Assembly: GCF_900182695.1 (NCBI RefSeq)
Contig: NZ_FXTK01000006.1
Location: forward strand, 95,794-159,793
From: Paracoccus laeviglucosivorans
GTDB taxonomy: Bacteria; Pseudomonadota; Alphaproteobacteria; Rhodobacterales; Rhodobacteraceae
Reading direction: 5' to 3'
Length of the DNA stretch: 64,000 bases
The notes under the pieces are model-generated. The model was not told the DNA's origin and did not search any database. It saw nothing but the letters and a program-made list of their open reading frames with translations. Below, piece by piece: positions 53,030 through 62,393 of this stretch. The stretch's first letter is position 1. Every line of letters begins with the position of its first letter. Made by a program: the position numbers and the translations under genes.

Positions 53030-55335
53030 CGCAAGCCCTCGATGGCCATCAGCACGCGCTCGGGCGTGGCGGGGGCGTCGATGCGCGGGTTTTCGCGGTA
53101 GCCGTTGAAGCTGGCCACCGCCATGTTCAGCGCCTGAAACACGCTGATGCCCAGCATGAAGGGCGGCTCACCCACGGCTTTCGAGCGTTTGATGGTCTTT
53201 TCGCGGTTCACCGACCAATCGGCCAGATTGACGTTGAAGATCTTGGGCCGGTCGGATGCCAGCGGGATCTTGTAGGTCGACGGTGCATGCGTGCGCAGAC
53301 GACCTTTCTGGTCCCACCACAATTCCTCGGTCGTCAGCCAGCCGGTGCCCTGAACGAAGGCGCCTTCGACCTGGCCCTTGTCCAGCGCGGGGTTCAGGCT
53401 GCGGCCCACGTCATGCAGCACGTCGGCGCGTTCGATGACATATTCGCCGGTCAGTGTGTCCACCGAAACCTCGGAACAGGCCGCGCCATAGGCGTAGTAA
53501 TAGAAGGGGCGACCCCGGCCCGTTTCGCGGTTCCAATGGATTTTCGGCGTCTTGTAGAAACCCGCCGCCGAAAGCTGGATGCGCGCGATATAGGCGGTCT
53601 TGATGAAGTCCTGGAACGGCATCTCCTCATCGCCCATGCGGACGGTTTCGCCGATGCTGATCTGGTCGGGGGACAGGTTTTTCGCATCAGCGGCGAAGGC
53701 GGTCAGGCGGGTGATCAACTGTTGGCAGGCATCCAGCGCCGCCATCCCGTTCAGATCGGTCCCCGAGGACGCGGCGGTGGCCGAGGTGTTGGGCACTTTT
53801 TCCGTGGTCGTCTTGGTGATCTTGATGCGGTCGATGCTGATGCCCAACGCCTCGGCCACGACCTGCGCGACCTTGGTGTTCAGGCCCTGACCCATTTCGG
53901 TCCCGCCATGGTTCAGGTGGACCGAGCCGTCGGAATAGATGTGGATCAGCGCGCCCGCTTGGTTATACCACGTCGCGGTGAAGCTGATGCCGAACTTGAC
54001 CGGCGTCAGGGCGATGCCTTTGCGGATCGCGCCGCCCGAAACCAAGGCGCGAGCGTTGAAATCCAGCACGGTTTGACGGCGGGCGTGGTAGTCGGACGAC
54101 GCCTCCAGATCCGCGAAGATGCGGGGCAGGATCTGATCCTCGACCTCTTGGTGATAGGGGGTCAGCTGGCCGTTTTCGTAAAGGTTCAGCTTGCGGATTT
54201 CCAACGGGTCGCGGCCCAGAGCATAGGCGATGTCCTCGACCACGCGTTCGGCCATGATGACGCCCTGCGGGCCACCGAAGCCGCGGAATGCGGTGTTCGA
54301 GCAGGTGTTGGTCTTCATCGGGTGGCTGCGCAGTTCCACCGCAGGGTAGTAATAGGCGTTGTCGGCGTGGAACAGCGCCCGGTCGGTGACGGGGCCGGAC
54401 AGGTCTGCCGAAAAGCCGCAGCGGGCATAGAAATCACCGCTGACGGCATGGATCTTGCCGCTGTCGTCATAGCCCACGTCATAGTCGATGACGAAGTCAT
54501 GCCGTTTGCCGGTGATGGCGAAATCGTCGTCGCGGTCGGGACGCAGCTTGATGGCGCGGCGCAGCCGTTTCGCGGCGATGGCGGCCACGCAGCAGAACAG
54601 GTTCATCTGCGTTTCCTTGCCGCCAAAGCCGCCGCCCATGCGCCGCACGTTGACGACGACCGCATTGGCCGGGACATGCATGACATGGGCGACCATGTGC
54701 TGCACCTCGGTCGGGTGCTGGGTCGAGGTGTGGATGACGATCTCGTCATCCTCGCCCGGCACGGCCATGGCGATCTGGCTTTCCAGATAAAAGTGTTCCT
54801 GCCCGCCGACCGTCAGGCGACCGTTCAGGCGACGGGGGGCTGCGTCCAGCGCGGCCATGTCGCCTCGCGCCAGTTTCAGGGGCTTGGTGACATAGCCCAT
54901 GCCCGCGTCGCGGGCCGAGATCGCGTCCAGCGCAAAGGGCAGTTCCTCGTATTCGATCTGTGCCAGCTTGCACGCACGCCGCGCCTGATCGCGGGTTTCG
55001 GCGATGACGGCAAAGATCGGCTGGCCGTGGAACTGCACCTCGGGGAAGGCAAAGACCGGGTCGTCATGCAGTCCGTTCGGGCTGATGTCGTTGACGCCGG
55101 GAATGTCGTCCGCCGTCAGCACCAGATGCACGCCGGGGGCCTTGCGCACGGCATCAAGGTCCATGCGGGTGATGCGGCCATGCGCCACCGTCGACAGCCC
55201 CAGATAGGCGTGCAGCGTGCCTTCGGGCAGCATCAGGTCGTCGGTGTAATCGGCCAGCCCGGTGACATGCTTTTCGGCGCTGTCATGGGTGATGCTGCTA
55301 TGCGCGGCGCCGCGCAGGGTAACGTCCTGTTTCAT
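53026..55335 (-). CDS. xdhB: Xanthine dehydrogenase, molybdopterin-binding subunit
   Basis: Large catalytic subunit, 769 aa, which binds the molybdenum cofactor and oxidises hypoxanthine and xanthine. Visible family blocks are HFYLESQIAMAVPGEDDE, RRMGGGFGGKETQ, TAFRGFGGPQG, GGTEMGQGLNTKVAQVVAEA and the catalytic-Glu region KAVGEPPFMLG. Its start overlaps the xdhA stop as ATGA and its stop overlaps xdhC. All four genes of the operon are translationally linked. Confidence 0.97.
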   Translation of the reverse strand: MKQDVTLRGAAHSSITHDSAEKHVTGLADYTDDLMLPEGTLHAYLGLSTVAHGRITRMDLDAVRKAPGVHLVLTADDIPGVNDISPNGLHDDPVFAFPEVQFHGQPIFAVIAETRDQARRACKLAQIEYEELPFALDAISARDAGMGYVTKPLKLARGDMAALDAAPRRLNGRLTVGGQEHFYLESQIAMAVPGEDDEIVIHTSTQHPTEVQHMVAHVMHVPANAVVVNVRRMGGGFGGKETQMNLFCCVAAIAAKRLRRAIKLRPDRDDDFAITGKRHDFVIDYDVGYDDSGKIHAVSGDFYARCGFSADLSGPVTDRALFHADNAYYYPAVELRSHPMKTNTCSNTAFRGFGGPQGVIMAERVVEDIAYALGRDPLEIRKLNLYENGQLTPYHQEVEDQILPRIFADLEASSDYHARRQTVLDFNARALVSGGAIRKGIALTPVKFGISFTATWYNQAGALIHIYSDGSVHLNHGGTEMGQGLNTKVAQVVAEALGISIDRIKITKTTTEKVPNTSATAASSGTDLNGMAALDACQQLITRLTAFAADAKNLSPDQISIGETVRMGDEEMPFQDFIKTAYIARIQLSAAGFYKTPKIHWNRETGRGRPFYYYAYGAACSEVSVDTLTGEYVIERADVLHDVGRSLNPALDKGQVEGAFVQGTGWLTTEELWWDQKGRLRTHAPSTYKIPLASDRPKIFNVNLADWSVNREKTIKRSKAVGEPPFMLGISVFQALNMAVASFNGYRENPRIDAPATPERVLMAIEGLR

Positions 55336-56777
55336 TCGACCCTCCTCAGGCGGTGTTCCTGGCCGGATTGTTCCAACCAGAAGCGGCGGAAGAAATTGGC
55401 GGCAAGCGTCTGGCGATAGGCCGCGCTGGCCCGCCAGTCGGAAAGCGGCTGGAAGTCATTGGCGACGGCCTTGGCCGCAGCCTCGAAGCTTTCGGCGGCA
55501 AAGGGCTGGCCTTTCAGCGCGGCCTCGGCGGCGCGGGCGCGCTTGGGGGTCGCAGCCATACCGCCGAAGGCCACCCGCGCGTCGATGATCGTCGTGCCAT
55601 CGGTTTCGATGTGGAACGCGGCGGCGGATGCGGTGATGTCGGCGTGGTGGCGTTTCGAGACCTTGTAGGCCGCGATCCGCGCATCGCCCTTCAGCGGAAT
55701 ATGGATGCTTTCAACGAATTCGCCGGGGCGGCGGTCCTGTTTGCCATAGTCGATAAAGAAATCCTCGACAGCGATGTCGCGCGCGCCTTCGGTGCTGCGC
55801 AGAGTCATCGTGGCACCCAAAGCGATCAGCAAGGGCGGCGTCTCCCCGATGGGAGAGCCGTTGGCGACATTCCCGCCAATCGTGCCCGCGTTGCGGACCT
55901 GCCAGCCGCCGATGCGGCGCCAGTAATCCAGCGCCTCGGGGAAATGCTGCAGGATGAAGGGCTCGAATTCGGAATAGGTGACGCCCGCGCCGATGCTGAT
56001 CTGGCCCGGCGTGATCTCGATCCGCTTCAGGTCGGTCAGATGGCCGATGAAGACGGCGGGAGAGATGTCGCGCAGGAATTTCGTCACCCACAGTCCGACA
56101 TCGGTCGCGCCCGCGACGATGGTGGCTTTGGGGTTTTCGGCCAGCACGGCGGCCAGATCGGCGGCGTCCGCCGGCAGGATCGCCCGGTCATCGCCGCGCG
56201 ACACTTGCACCCGTTCACGCGGCATCGCAATCAACGCGGCCATCACCCGGTCGCGTTCGACGGTCAGCGCGTCGAAATTCTGCCCCCCCGCCTCGCCCGC
56301 GGCAAAGGCGGCCTTAACGATCGGCTCATAGCCCGTGCAGCGGCACAGGTTGCCCTGCAGCGCGGTCTCGATCGCCAGCATGTCGGGGCGGGGGTTTTGC
56401 ATCCACAGCCCATACAGCGCCATGACGAAGCCCGGCGTGCAAAAGCCGCATTGGCTGCCGTGATGTTCGACCATCGCCGCCTGGACGGGATGCAGCCCGC
56501 CATCAGCGCCGCGCAGATGTTCGACCGTCACGACATGGCAGCCATGGCAGGATGCCAGAAAGCGGATGCAGGCGTTGATCGGCTCATAATGCATATGCCC
56601 GTGATGCAGGCGTCCGACCAGCACGGTGCAGGCGCCGCAATCGCCTTCGGCGCAGCCTTCCTTGGTGCCGGTCAGGCGGCGGTTCAGCCGCAGAAAGTCC
56701 AAAAGCGTGTCGCGCGATCCCGCCTCGGTCAGGCTGATCTCGGTGTCGTTTAGCAGAAAGCGTATCTCGCCGCCCAT
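55332..56777 (-). CDS. xdhA: Xanthine dehydrogenase, Fe-S/FAD subunit
   Basis: Small subunit, 481 aa, with two [2Fe-2S] clusters and FAD. The plant-type cluster motif is GCAEGDCGACTV, and the second cluster has CGFCTPG and LCRCTGY. The FAD domain has VAGATDVGLWVTK and GNVANGSPIGE. I chose the ATG at 56777 (MGGEIRFLLNDTEIS) with GAGGA 5 bp upstream; a longer frame running into the LysR gene is not credible. It faces the LysR gene across 119 bp. Confidence 0.96.
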   Translation of the reverse strand: MGGEIRFLLNDTEISLTEAGSRDTLLDFLRLNRRLTGTKEGCAEGDCGACTVLVGRLHHGHMHYEPINACIRFLASCHGCHVVTVEHLRGADGGLHPVQAAMVEHHGSQCGFCTPGFVMALYGLWMQNPRPDMLAIETALQGNLCRCTGYEPIVKAAFAAGEAGGQNFDALTVERDRVMAALIAMPRERVQVSRGDDRAILPADAADLAAVLAENPKATIVAGATDVGLWVTKFLRDISPAVFIGHLTDLKRIEITPGQISIGAGVTYSEFEPFILQHFPEALDYWRRIGGWQVRNAGTIGGNVANGSPIGETPPLLIALGATMTLRSTEGARDIAVEDFFIDYGKQDRRPGEFVESIHIPLKGDARIAAYKVSKRHHADITASAAAFHIETDGTTIIDARVAFGGMAATPKRARAAEAALKGQPFAAESFEAAAKAVANDFQPLSDWRASAAYRQTLAANFFRRFWLEQSGQEHRLRRVE

Positions 56778-56860
56778 CAGGTCCTCGCTGCAGGTCGCTG
56801 GGTATGATGAAAGCCTAGATGCGAATTGCCCTTTGCGGAATCCGTGGATTGAGCATAAGA

Positions 56861-56881
56861 CTTTCAGCCGTTCCTTGAAAG
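56861..56881. promoter_or_regulatory. Candidate LysR operator between xdhA and the LysR gene
   Basis: CTTTCA and TGAAAG are perfect inverted 6-bp arms around 9 bp, ending 15 bp before the LysR start codon. A third copy of the half-site TGAAAG lies at 56808-56813, 31 bp before the xdhA start. An interrupted dyad near the regulator plus a second half-site near the target is the usual LysR layout. Confidence 0.5.
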
Positions 56882-56896
56882 AAGCGGGTTTGGACC

Positions 56897-57793
56897 GTGG
56901 CATATCTTGAAAGTCTTCGCGTTTTCGTGCGCGTGGTCGAACTGGGTTCGATCACAGCGGGGGGGCGTGATCTGCGCATGTCCCCGGCAGTTGCCTCAAA
57001 CCGCATCAAGGATCTTGAAACACGCTTCGGGGTGAGGCTGCTGAACCGCACCACCCGCAAGCTGGTCCCGACCGAGGTGGGGCGTGCATTCTATGACAGC
57101 GCGCGCCGCGTGATCGAGACGCTGGACGAGGCCGAGGCGGTCGTTTCGGGCTTTTCCGGGATGCCGCATGGCGCCTTGCGCGTGACGGCACCGCTGGGTC
57201 TGGGGCGGCGTCTGATCGCGCCGCTGGTTCCACGTTTCTGCGAGGAATATCCGGGGGTTGAGATCCGTCTGCGCCTGTCCGACCGCAACGTGGACATCAT
57301 CGCTGACGGCATCGATCTGTCGTTCTTTTTGGGCGAACCGCAGGACAGCGCGCTGAAATGGCGCCGCATCGCCGAATGCACCCGCATTCTGGTCGCGACG
57401 CCGGAATATCTGGCCAAACACGGCACGCCACAGGTGCCCGATGACCTGATGGGGCATAATTGCCTGCTGCTGCGTTACCCGCGCAGCCCGGAATTCTACT
57501 GGGTGCTGCAAACCCCCGAAGGCCCGCAAAAGATGCTGGTGAACGGCCATTTCGACGCCGATGACGGGGACGTGCTGACCGATTGGGCATTGGAGGGACG
57601 CGGCATCGCCAACCGCCCGAAATACGAGGTGGCCGAGCATATCGCCTCGGGTCGGCTGTTGCAGATTCTGCCCGATACGCTGCCGATGCCCGCGCAATTC
57701 GGCGTCTTGACCCCGCATCGCCGCCTGCAAGACCCCAAGGTCCGGCTGTTTGCCGATTACATCGCGCGCGAAACGCGGGGCCAGTTCGACTAG
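56897..57793 (+). CDS. LysR-family transcriptional regulator of the xdh cluster (inferred)
   Basis: A 298-aa regulator with an N-terminal winged helix-turn-helix (MAYLESLRVFVRVVELGSIT, MSPAVASNRIKDLETRFGVR, LLNRTTRKLVPTEVG). The C-terminal co-inducer domain is of the CrgA-like type (GALRVTAPLGLGRRLIAPLV). It starts with GTG at 56897. Being divergent from xdhABC-guaD, it most likely controls that operon and its own gene; the inducer could be a purine. The stop shares CTAG with the convergent methyltransferase gene. Confidence 0.9.
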   Translation: MAYLESLRVFVRVVELGSITAGGRDLRMSPAVASNRIKDLETRFGVRLLNRTTRKLVPTEVGRAFYDSARRVIETLDEAEAVVSGFSGMPHGALRVTAPLGLGRRLIAPLVPRFCEEYPGVEIRLRLSDRNVDIIADGIDLSFFLGEPQDSALKWRRIAECTRILVATPEYLAKHGTPQVPDDLMGHNCLLLRYPRSPEFYWVLQTPEGPQKMLVNGHFDADDGDVLTDWALEGRGIANRPKYEVAEHIASGRLLQILPDTLPMPAQFGVLTPHRRLQDPKVRLFADYIARETRGQFD

Positions 57794-58491
57794 GCGGGCT
57801 TTTCCCACTCCATCACGTGGTGATAGGGCGCGCGCTTGTAGCGGGCGACCAGTTGCGGATCGCCGTCCACGGGCTGCGGCTCGTCGAAATGGGTCAGGCG
57901 CAGGCCGTTTGCCAGCAGCGCCTGCATGTAGTGATGCAGCGGGCGGTGCCAGTTGCGGATCATGATGCCGCGCCAGCTGACCCATTCCGCCCGCGGCTCA
58001 AGGTAATTGTCGATCAGGTAGCCGCGGGGCGATGTGCGTTCGCCCGCCCATTGGCCCGCCGTGCTGAAGCTGTTGAGGTTGGCGACCAGCAGCCGACCGC
58101 CGGGGCGCAGCACCCGCGCCATTTCCGCAATGGCCGCATCGCTGTCGTCGATGTCGATCAGCGTCAGGTAGCTGACGACCAGATCAAAGCTGGCATCGTC
58201 AAAGGGCAGGGCTTCGGCCCGCGCCTCAAGATAGCGGCCTTCGGGGTGGCGTTCGCGGGCGGTCTGGATCAGGCGCTGCGTCGGGTCGATGCCGGTGGTT
58301 CGGATACCTCGCGCGGCCAGCATCCGGCAGAACCGTCCTTCGCCGCAGCCCACGTCCAGCGCGGTGCCCACCTGACCCACGCGCGCCAGCATTGGACGGT
58401 CCAGCACATGACGGCGCGAGAAATCGCCGCTGTCGCCCATATCGGCGATCCATGCCTCGGCCGAGGCATCCCATCCATTGCTGTCGTCCAT
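57790..58491 (-). CDS. Class I SAM-dependent methyltransferase
   Basis: A 233-aa methyltransferase with the SAM motif ALDVGCGEGRFCRMLA, the acidic loop TTGIDPTQRL, and the later motifs FDLVVSYLTLIDIDD and MARVLRPGGRLLVAN. Start ATG 58491 has GAGGGG just upstream. The small-molecule type UbiE/Methyltransf_11 fold gives no substrate. It lies inside the purine cluster but probably has an unrelated job. Confidence 0.87.
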   Translation of the reverse strand: MDDSNGWDASAEAWIADMGDSGDFSRRHVLDRPMLARVGQVGTALDVGCGEGRFCRMLAARGIRTTGIDPTQRLIQTARERHPEGRYLEARAEALPFDDASFDLVVSYLTLIDIDDSDAAIAEMARVLRPGGRLLVANLNSFSTAGQWAGERTSPRGYLIDNYLEPRAEWVSWRGIMIRNWHRPLHHYMQALLANGLRLTHFDEPQPVDGDPQLVARYKRAPYHHVMEWEKPA

Positions 58492-58545
58492 GATCCCCTC
58501 CGCTCGCGGCAAAGGGCTTCCCTTAGCGCGGCGTGGGTGCGGGGT

Positions 58546-59178
58546 CTAGCGTTTCGCCTCGGTCAGCATCCTGACGGCCAGTCCCGCCAGCACGGTGCCC
58601 ATCAGCCAACGCTGCACCAGCACCCATGCCGGACGCCGGGCCAGAAACAGCGCCACCCCGCCTGCGGTCAGCGCGATCGTCGCGTTCACCGAGACGCTGA
58701 TCGCGATCTGCACCGCGCCAAGGGTCAACGATTGGCCCAGCACGCCGCCTTGTTCGGGGCGGATGAATTGGGGCAGCAGCGACAGATAAAGCACGGCGAT
58801 CTTGGGGTTCAGCAGGTTGGTCAGGAAACCCATCAGGAACAGCTTGCGCGGTCCGTCGCGCGGCAGATCGCGCACCTGAAAGGCCGATGCGCCACCGGGC
58901 CGCACGGCTTGCCATGCCAGCCACAGCAGATAGGCCGCGCCAGCAAGGCGCAGCGCGTCATAGGCATAGGGCACGGCCATCAGCATCGCCGTGATCCCAA
59001 AGGCGGCGCAAAGCATGTAAAACACGAATCCCAGCGCCACGCCGCCCAGCGAGATCAGCCCGGCCATCGGACCCTGACTGATCGAGCGGGAAATCAGATA
59101 GATCATGTTCGGCCCCGGCGTCAGCACCATCCCCATCGCGATGGCGGCGAATGCTAGCAGGTTCGGCAGCTCTGGCAT
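58546..59178 (-). CDS. LysE/RhtB-family exporter
   Basis: A 210-aa inner-membrane transporter with five to six hydrophobic helices. The family signature near the N-terminus is VLTPGPNMIYLISRS, and GFLTNLLNPKIAVLYLSLLP is the second conserved block. LysE/RhtB proteins export amino acids or related compounds; the substrate is unknown. It is separated from puuD by a terminator. Confidence 0.92.
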   Translation of the reverse strand: MPELPNLLAFAAIAMGMVLTPGPNMIYLISRSISQGPMAGLISLGGVALGFVFYMLCAAFGITAMLMAVPYAYDALRLAGAAYLLWLAWQAVRPGGASAFQVRDLPRDGPRKLFLMGFLTNLLNPKIAVLYLSLLPQFIRPEQGGVLGQSLTLGAVQIAISVSVNATIALTAGGVALFLARRPAWVLVQRWLMGTVLAGLAVRMLTEAKR

Positions 59179-59197
59179 GGTTGATCCCCGAAAACGA

Positions 59198-59221
59198 CGA
59201 AAGCCGCCCCTTGGGGCGGCA
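59198..59221 (-). terminator. Rho-independent terminator of puuD
   Basis: GCCGCCCC and GGGGCGGC (59203-59210, 59213-59220) form a strong stem. On the minus strand it is followed by TTTCG and further T-rich sequence, 30 bp after the puuD stop. Confidence 0.8.
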
Positions 59222-59250
59222 CGGGCCTGACCTTGGGGCGTCCGGGCAGA

Positions 59251-60498
59251 TTAGTTGAAGGCGAAGGTTTTGGGCAAGCTGCGATACCAGTCAATGATCG
59301 CCTGCCGCTCGGCAGGCTCCATGAAGCTGACATTGGCGGGGGGCATGGCATTCGTCACGCCCGCCTGGATATAGATCTCGCGCGCGGCGCGGGTGATGTC
59401 GTCGGGGGTTTCCAGCAAGATGCCCTTTGGGGCGGTGTGGATGCCTTCGTAGCTGGGTTCGCGGGCGTGGCACATGCTGCAGCGCCCCATCACCGCGCCG
59501 TAAGCCGCGTCCCAGCCCGGCGCCTCGGTCATGGCGACCTGCGTGGGGGTCAGGGCGCGGGCCTCGGATTCTTCGACGGTTTCGCGGAACATCGGCGCGG
59601 TCGAAAGCCACATGACGATGATGAACAGGATCGTGGTCACGGCCCAGGTCCACCATTGATAGCCCTTGCGGGCGTGCATGGTGTTGAAGAAATGCCGGAT
59701 GGTGACGCCCATCAGGAAGATCAGCCCGGCAATGACCCAGTTCAGTTCCGAGGCGAAGGCCAGCGGATAGTGGTTCGACAGCATCAGAAAGACGACAGGC
59801 AGCGTCAGGTAGTTGTTATGCGTCGAACGCAGCTTGGCGATCTTGCCGTATTTCGGGTCCGGCGCGCGCCCGGCCTTGAGGTCGGCCACCACGATGCGCT
59901 GGTTCGGCATGATGATCAGGAACACGTTCGCGGTCATGATCGTCGCCGTGAATGCGCCCAGATGCAGCATGGTCGCGCGTCCGGTGAAAACCTGATTGTA
60001 GCTGTAGCCCATGACCAGCAGCAGCACGAACAGCAGCAGCATCAGCAGCGTCGGCGTCTCGCCCAGTTTCGATTTGCACAGCGTGTCATAGACCAGCCAG
60101 CCGATCGACAGCGATCCGGCCGAGATCAGGATGGCCTGCCAGGGCACCAGCTCCATCTTGGCGGGGTCGATCAGGAACAGTTCGGACCCGACCCAATAGG
60201 TGACCATCAGCAGTGCCGCGCCCGACAGCCATGTGGCGTAGCTTTCCCATTTGAACCATGTCAGATGCTCGGGCATTGTTTCGGGGGCGACCAGATATTT
60301 CTGGATGTGGTAGAAGCCGCCGCCATGAACCTGCCATTCCTCGCCATGTGCGCCTTTGGGCAGATGCGGGGCTTTTTGCAGGCCCAGATCAAGGGCGACG
60401 AAATAGAAGGACGAGCCGATCCAGGCAATCGCGGTGACGACATGCGTCCAGCGGATCGCAAAGGCCAGCCAGTCCCAGATCACGGCGAAATCGGACAT
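59251..60498 (-). CDS. puuD: Membrane urate hydroxylase PuuD with cytochrome c domain
   Basis: A 415-aa enzyme that oxidises urate to 5-hydroxyisourate in the inner membrane. It has about eight hydrophobic helices, with RWTHVVTAIAWIGSSFYFVA, STHNNYLTLPVVFLMLSNHY and RHFFNTMHARKG as conserved blocks. The C-terminal 90 residues are a cytochrome c domain with the haem motif CSMCH and axial-ligand region NAMPPANVSFM, so electrons can pass directly to the respiratory chain. It replaces soluble uricase in this pathway. It is transcribed apart from uraH across the element at 60615-60685. Confidence 0.95.
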   Translation of the reverse strand: MSDFAVIWDWLAFAIRWTHVVTAIAWIGSSFYFVALDLGLQKAPHLPKGAHGEEWQVHGGGFYHIQKYLVAPETMPEHLTWFKWESYATWLSGAALLMVTYWVGSELFLIDPAKMELVPWQAILISAGSLSIGWLVYDTLCKSKLGETPTLLMLLLFVLLLVMGYSYNQVFTGRATMLHLGAFTATIMTANVFLIIMPNQRIVVADLKAGRAPDPKYGKIAKLRSTHNNYLTLPVVFLMLSNHYPLAFASELNWVIAGLIFLMGVTIRHFFNTMHARKGYQWWTWAVTTILFIIVMWLSTAPMFRETVEESEARALTPTQVAMTEAPGWDAAYGAVMGRCSMCHAREPSYEGIHTAPKGILLETPDDITRAAREIYIQAGVTNAMPPANVSFMEPAERQAIIDWYRSLPKTFAFN

Positions 60499-60614
60499 TC
60501 ATATGCTCCCTGTCTTGCTGGGGAAATTCTAGCGCATCGGGCGTCTTTGCGGAAATCCAGAGGAGTGCCGTGGCTGTCTAAAGAATTGGTTGAAAATCTT
60601 TTGGGCAGAAGAAT

Positions 60615-60685
60615 GCGAAAAGGGGGCGTTGCCCCCTCGGCCCCTGTGGGGCCTTCACCCCCAGGGTATTTGCAGAACCAAGAAG
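60615..60685. repeat. Hairpin-rich intergenic element after uraH
   Basis: GGGGGC-GTT-GCCCCC (60622-60636) and GGCCCC-TGT-GGGGCC (60639-60653) are two adjacent hairpins, followed by a core at 60664-60685 from GGTATTT to AGAACCAAGAAG. The core matches that before polA (17724-17745) at 19 of 22 positions. It ends at the uraH stop and may terminate that transcript. Confidence 0.65.
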
Positions 60686-61036
60686 TCAGCTGCCGCGATA
60701 GGTGGAGTAGCCATAGGGCGAGATCAGCAGCGGGACGTGGTAATGGTCCTGTTCCGACATGCCGAAACGCAGCGGGATAGTGTCTAGGAAACGGGGTTTC
60801 GGGGCCTGGTGGCCCTGAGCGTCAAGCCATGCGCCCACGTGGAAGACCAGTTCGTATTCGCCGGGTTGAAAATCGGCGGCGGGCAGGATGTGGCTGTCGG
60901 TGCGGCCGTCGTGATTGGTCACGGTTTCCGCGATCAGGCGGCGGTCGGGATCAAGGCGGTAAAGTTCGATCTTCATGCCCTGCGCCGGGGCGCCATTGGC
61001 GGTGTCGAGGACATGGGTGGTCAGGTAGCCGGTCAT
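60686..61036 (-). CDS. uraH: 5-hydroxyisourate hydrolase
   Basis: Transthyretin-like protein of 116 aa that hydrolyses the PuuD product to OHCU. It starts MTGYLTTHVLDTANGAPAQG and ends with the diagnostic SPYGYSTYRGS; the active-site His are in TTHVLD and DHYHVPL. It lies 10 bp after the 8-oxoguanine deaminase gene in the same transcript. Confidence 0.97.
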   Translation of the reverse strand: MTGYLTTHVLDTANGAPAQGMKIELYRLDPDRRLIAETVTNHDGRTDSHILPAADFQPGEYELVFHVGAWLDAQGHQAPKPRFLDTIPLRFGMSEQDHYHVPLLISPYGYSTYRGS

Positions 61037-61046
61037 GACGGTCCTT

Positions 61047-62384
61047 TCAGTTCGCTAGGCGGATGGTGGCCGCACGGGCCTGTTCGTTCAATTTTCGCGG
61101 GTCGGCGGTCAGAAGGCGGTGATTCTGGACGATGGCACGCCCCTCGACATAAACGGATTTGGGCCGCATCGGCGCGCAGAAGACAAGGGCCGCGACCGGA
61201 TCCCATTCGCCCGCCGCTGCCAGTTCGGTGATGTCCCACAGGACAAGATCCGCGCGTTTTCCGGGTTCAAGGCTGCCAAGGTCGGGGCGGCCAAGGACGC
61301 GGGCACCGCCAAGGGTGGCAATCTCCAGCGCCTCGCGCGCGCCCATCGCGGCGGGGCCGTTCTTCAGGCGTGCCATCAGCATGGCCTGGCGGGCCTCAAG
61401 CCCCAGATGGCTGCAATCATTGCTGGCCGAGCCGTCCACGCCCAACCCCACCGGCACGCCCGCATCGCGCATTGCGCGCACCGGCGCGATGCCGGATGCA
61501 AGGCGGGCGTTGGAACAGGGGCAATGTGCGACCCCGGTGCCGGTGCGGGCGAACAGGTCGATTTCCTTATCCGACAGCTTCACGCAATGGGCGTGCCACA
61601 CATCATCACCGGTCCAGCCAAGGCTTTCAGCGTAATCACCGGGCAGCATCCCGAAATTGGCCAGAGAATAGGCGATGTCTTCATCATTCTCGGCCAGATG
61701 GGTGTGCAGGCGGACGCCTTTTCCCCGTGCAAGGATGGCCGCGTCTCGCATGAGTTCGCGGCTGACCGAGAAGGGCGAGCAGGGGGCAAGACCCACCTGC
61801 ACCATCGCGCCGGGATTGGGGTCGTGGAAGGCGGCGATCAGGCGTTCGCTGTCGCGCAGGATCGCGGCTTCATCTTCGACCAGCGCGTCGGGGGGCAGGC
61901 CGCCCTTGCTTTCGCCGATGGACATGGCGCCGCGCGTGGCGTGAAAGCGGATGCCGATTTCGGTCGCGGCCTCGATGCTGTCATCCAGCCGCGCGCCATT
62001 CGGGAACAGATACAGATGGTCCGATGAACAGGTGCAGCCCGACAGCGCCAGTTCGGCCAGTCCGATCTGTGCCGACAGGCGGATGTCATGGGGCGTCATG
62101 CGGCCCCAGATCGGGTAAAGCGTGCGCAGCCAGCCAAACAGCGCCGCATCCTGGGCTGCGGGCACGGCACGGGTCAGGGTCTGGAACAGGTGATGATGGG
62201 TGTTGATCAGGCCCGGCGTCACGACGCAGCCCGCCGCCTCGACCACTTGCGCATCGCCGCGGGGCAGGTCCTGACCGATGGCAAGGATCACCCCGCCATC
62301 GATCAACACGTCGCCGCCTTTGATCTCGCGCCGGGTGCCGTTCATGGTGACAACCACCTCGGCCTTGCGGATCAGGGTTTTCAT
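61047..62384 (-). CDS. 8-oxoguanine deaminase
   Basis: Amidohydrolase of 445 aa. The metal motif is TPGLINTHHHLFQTLTRAVP, then CSSDHLYLFPNG, the zinc His in HTHLAENDED, WHAHCVKLS and the catalytic Asp in GLGVDGSASNDCSHL. This pattern is that of the family characterised as 8-oxoguanine deaminase, which yields urate. Related ATZ/TRZ deaminases look alike, so the substrate is family-based. It sits between the NCS2 permease gene and uraH, which fits a urate-forming role. The permease gene ends 9 bp upstream. Confidence 0.88.
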   Translation of the reverse strand: MKTLIRKAEVVVTMNGTRREIKGGDVLIDGGVILAIGQDLPRGDAQVVEAAGCVVTPGLINTHHHLFQTLTRAVPAAQDAALFGWLRTLYPIWGRMTPHDIRLSAQIGLAELALSGCTCSSDHLYLFPNGARLDDSIEAATEIGIRFHATRGAMSIGESKGGLPPDALVEDEAAILRDSERLIAAFHDPNPGAMVQVGLAPCSPFSVSRELMRDAAILARGKGVRLHTHLAENDEDIAYSLANFGMLPGDYAESLGWTGDDVWHAHCVKLSDKEIDLFARTGTGVAHCPCSNARLASGIAPVRAMRDAGVPVGLGVDGSASNDCSHLGLEARQAMLMARLKNGPAAMGAREALEIATLGGARVLGRPDLGSLEPGKRADLVLWDITELAAAGEWDPVAALVFCAPMRPKSVYVEGRAIVQNHRLLTADPRKLNEQARAATIRLAN

Positions 62385-62393
62385 GGCAGCTCC

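Noticed and set aside
52642..55419. A 925-codon open frame antisense to xdhB
   Set aside because: Long but without motifs, and rich in Gly/Arg/His as shadow frames are; xdhB on the other strand is unambiguous.
56778..56903. A 42-residue N-terminal extension of XdhA into the LysR gene
   Set aside because: It would overlap the divergent regulator start, has no family similarity, and a good ribosome site precedes the ATG at 56777.
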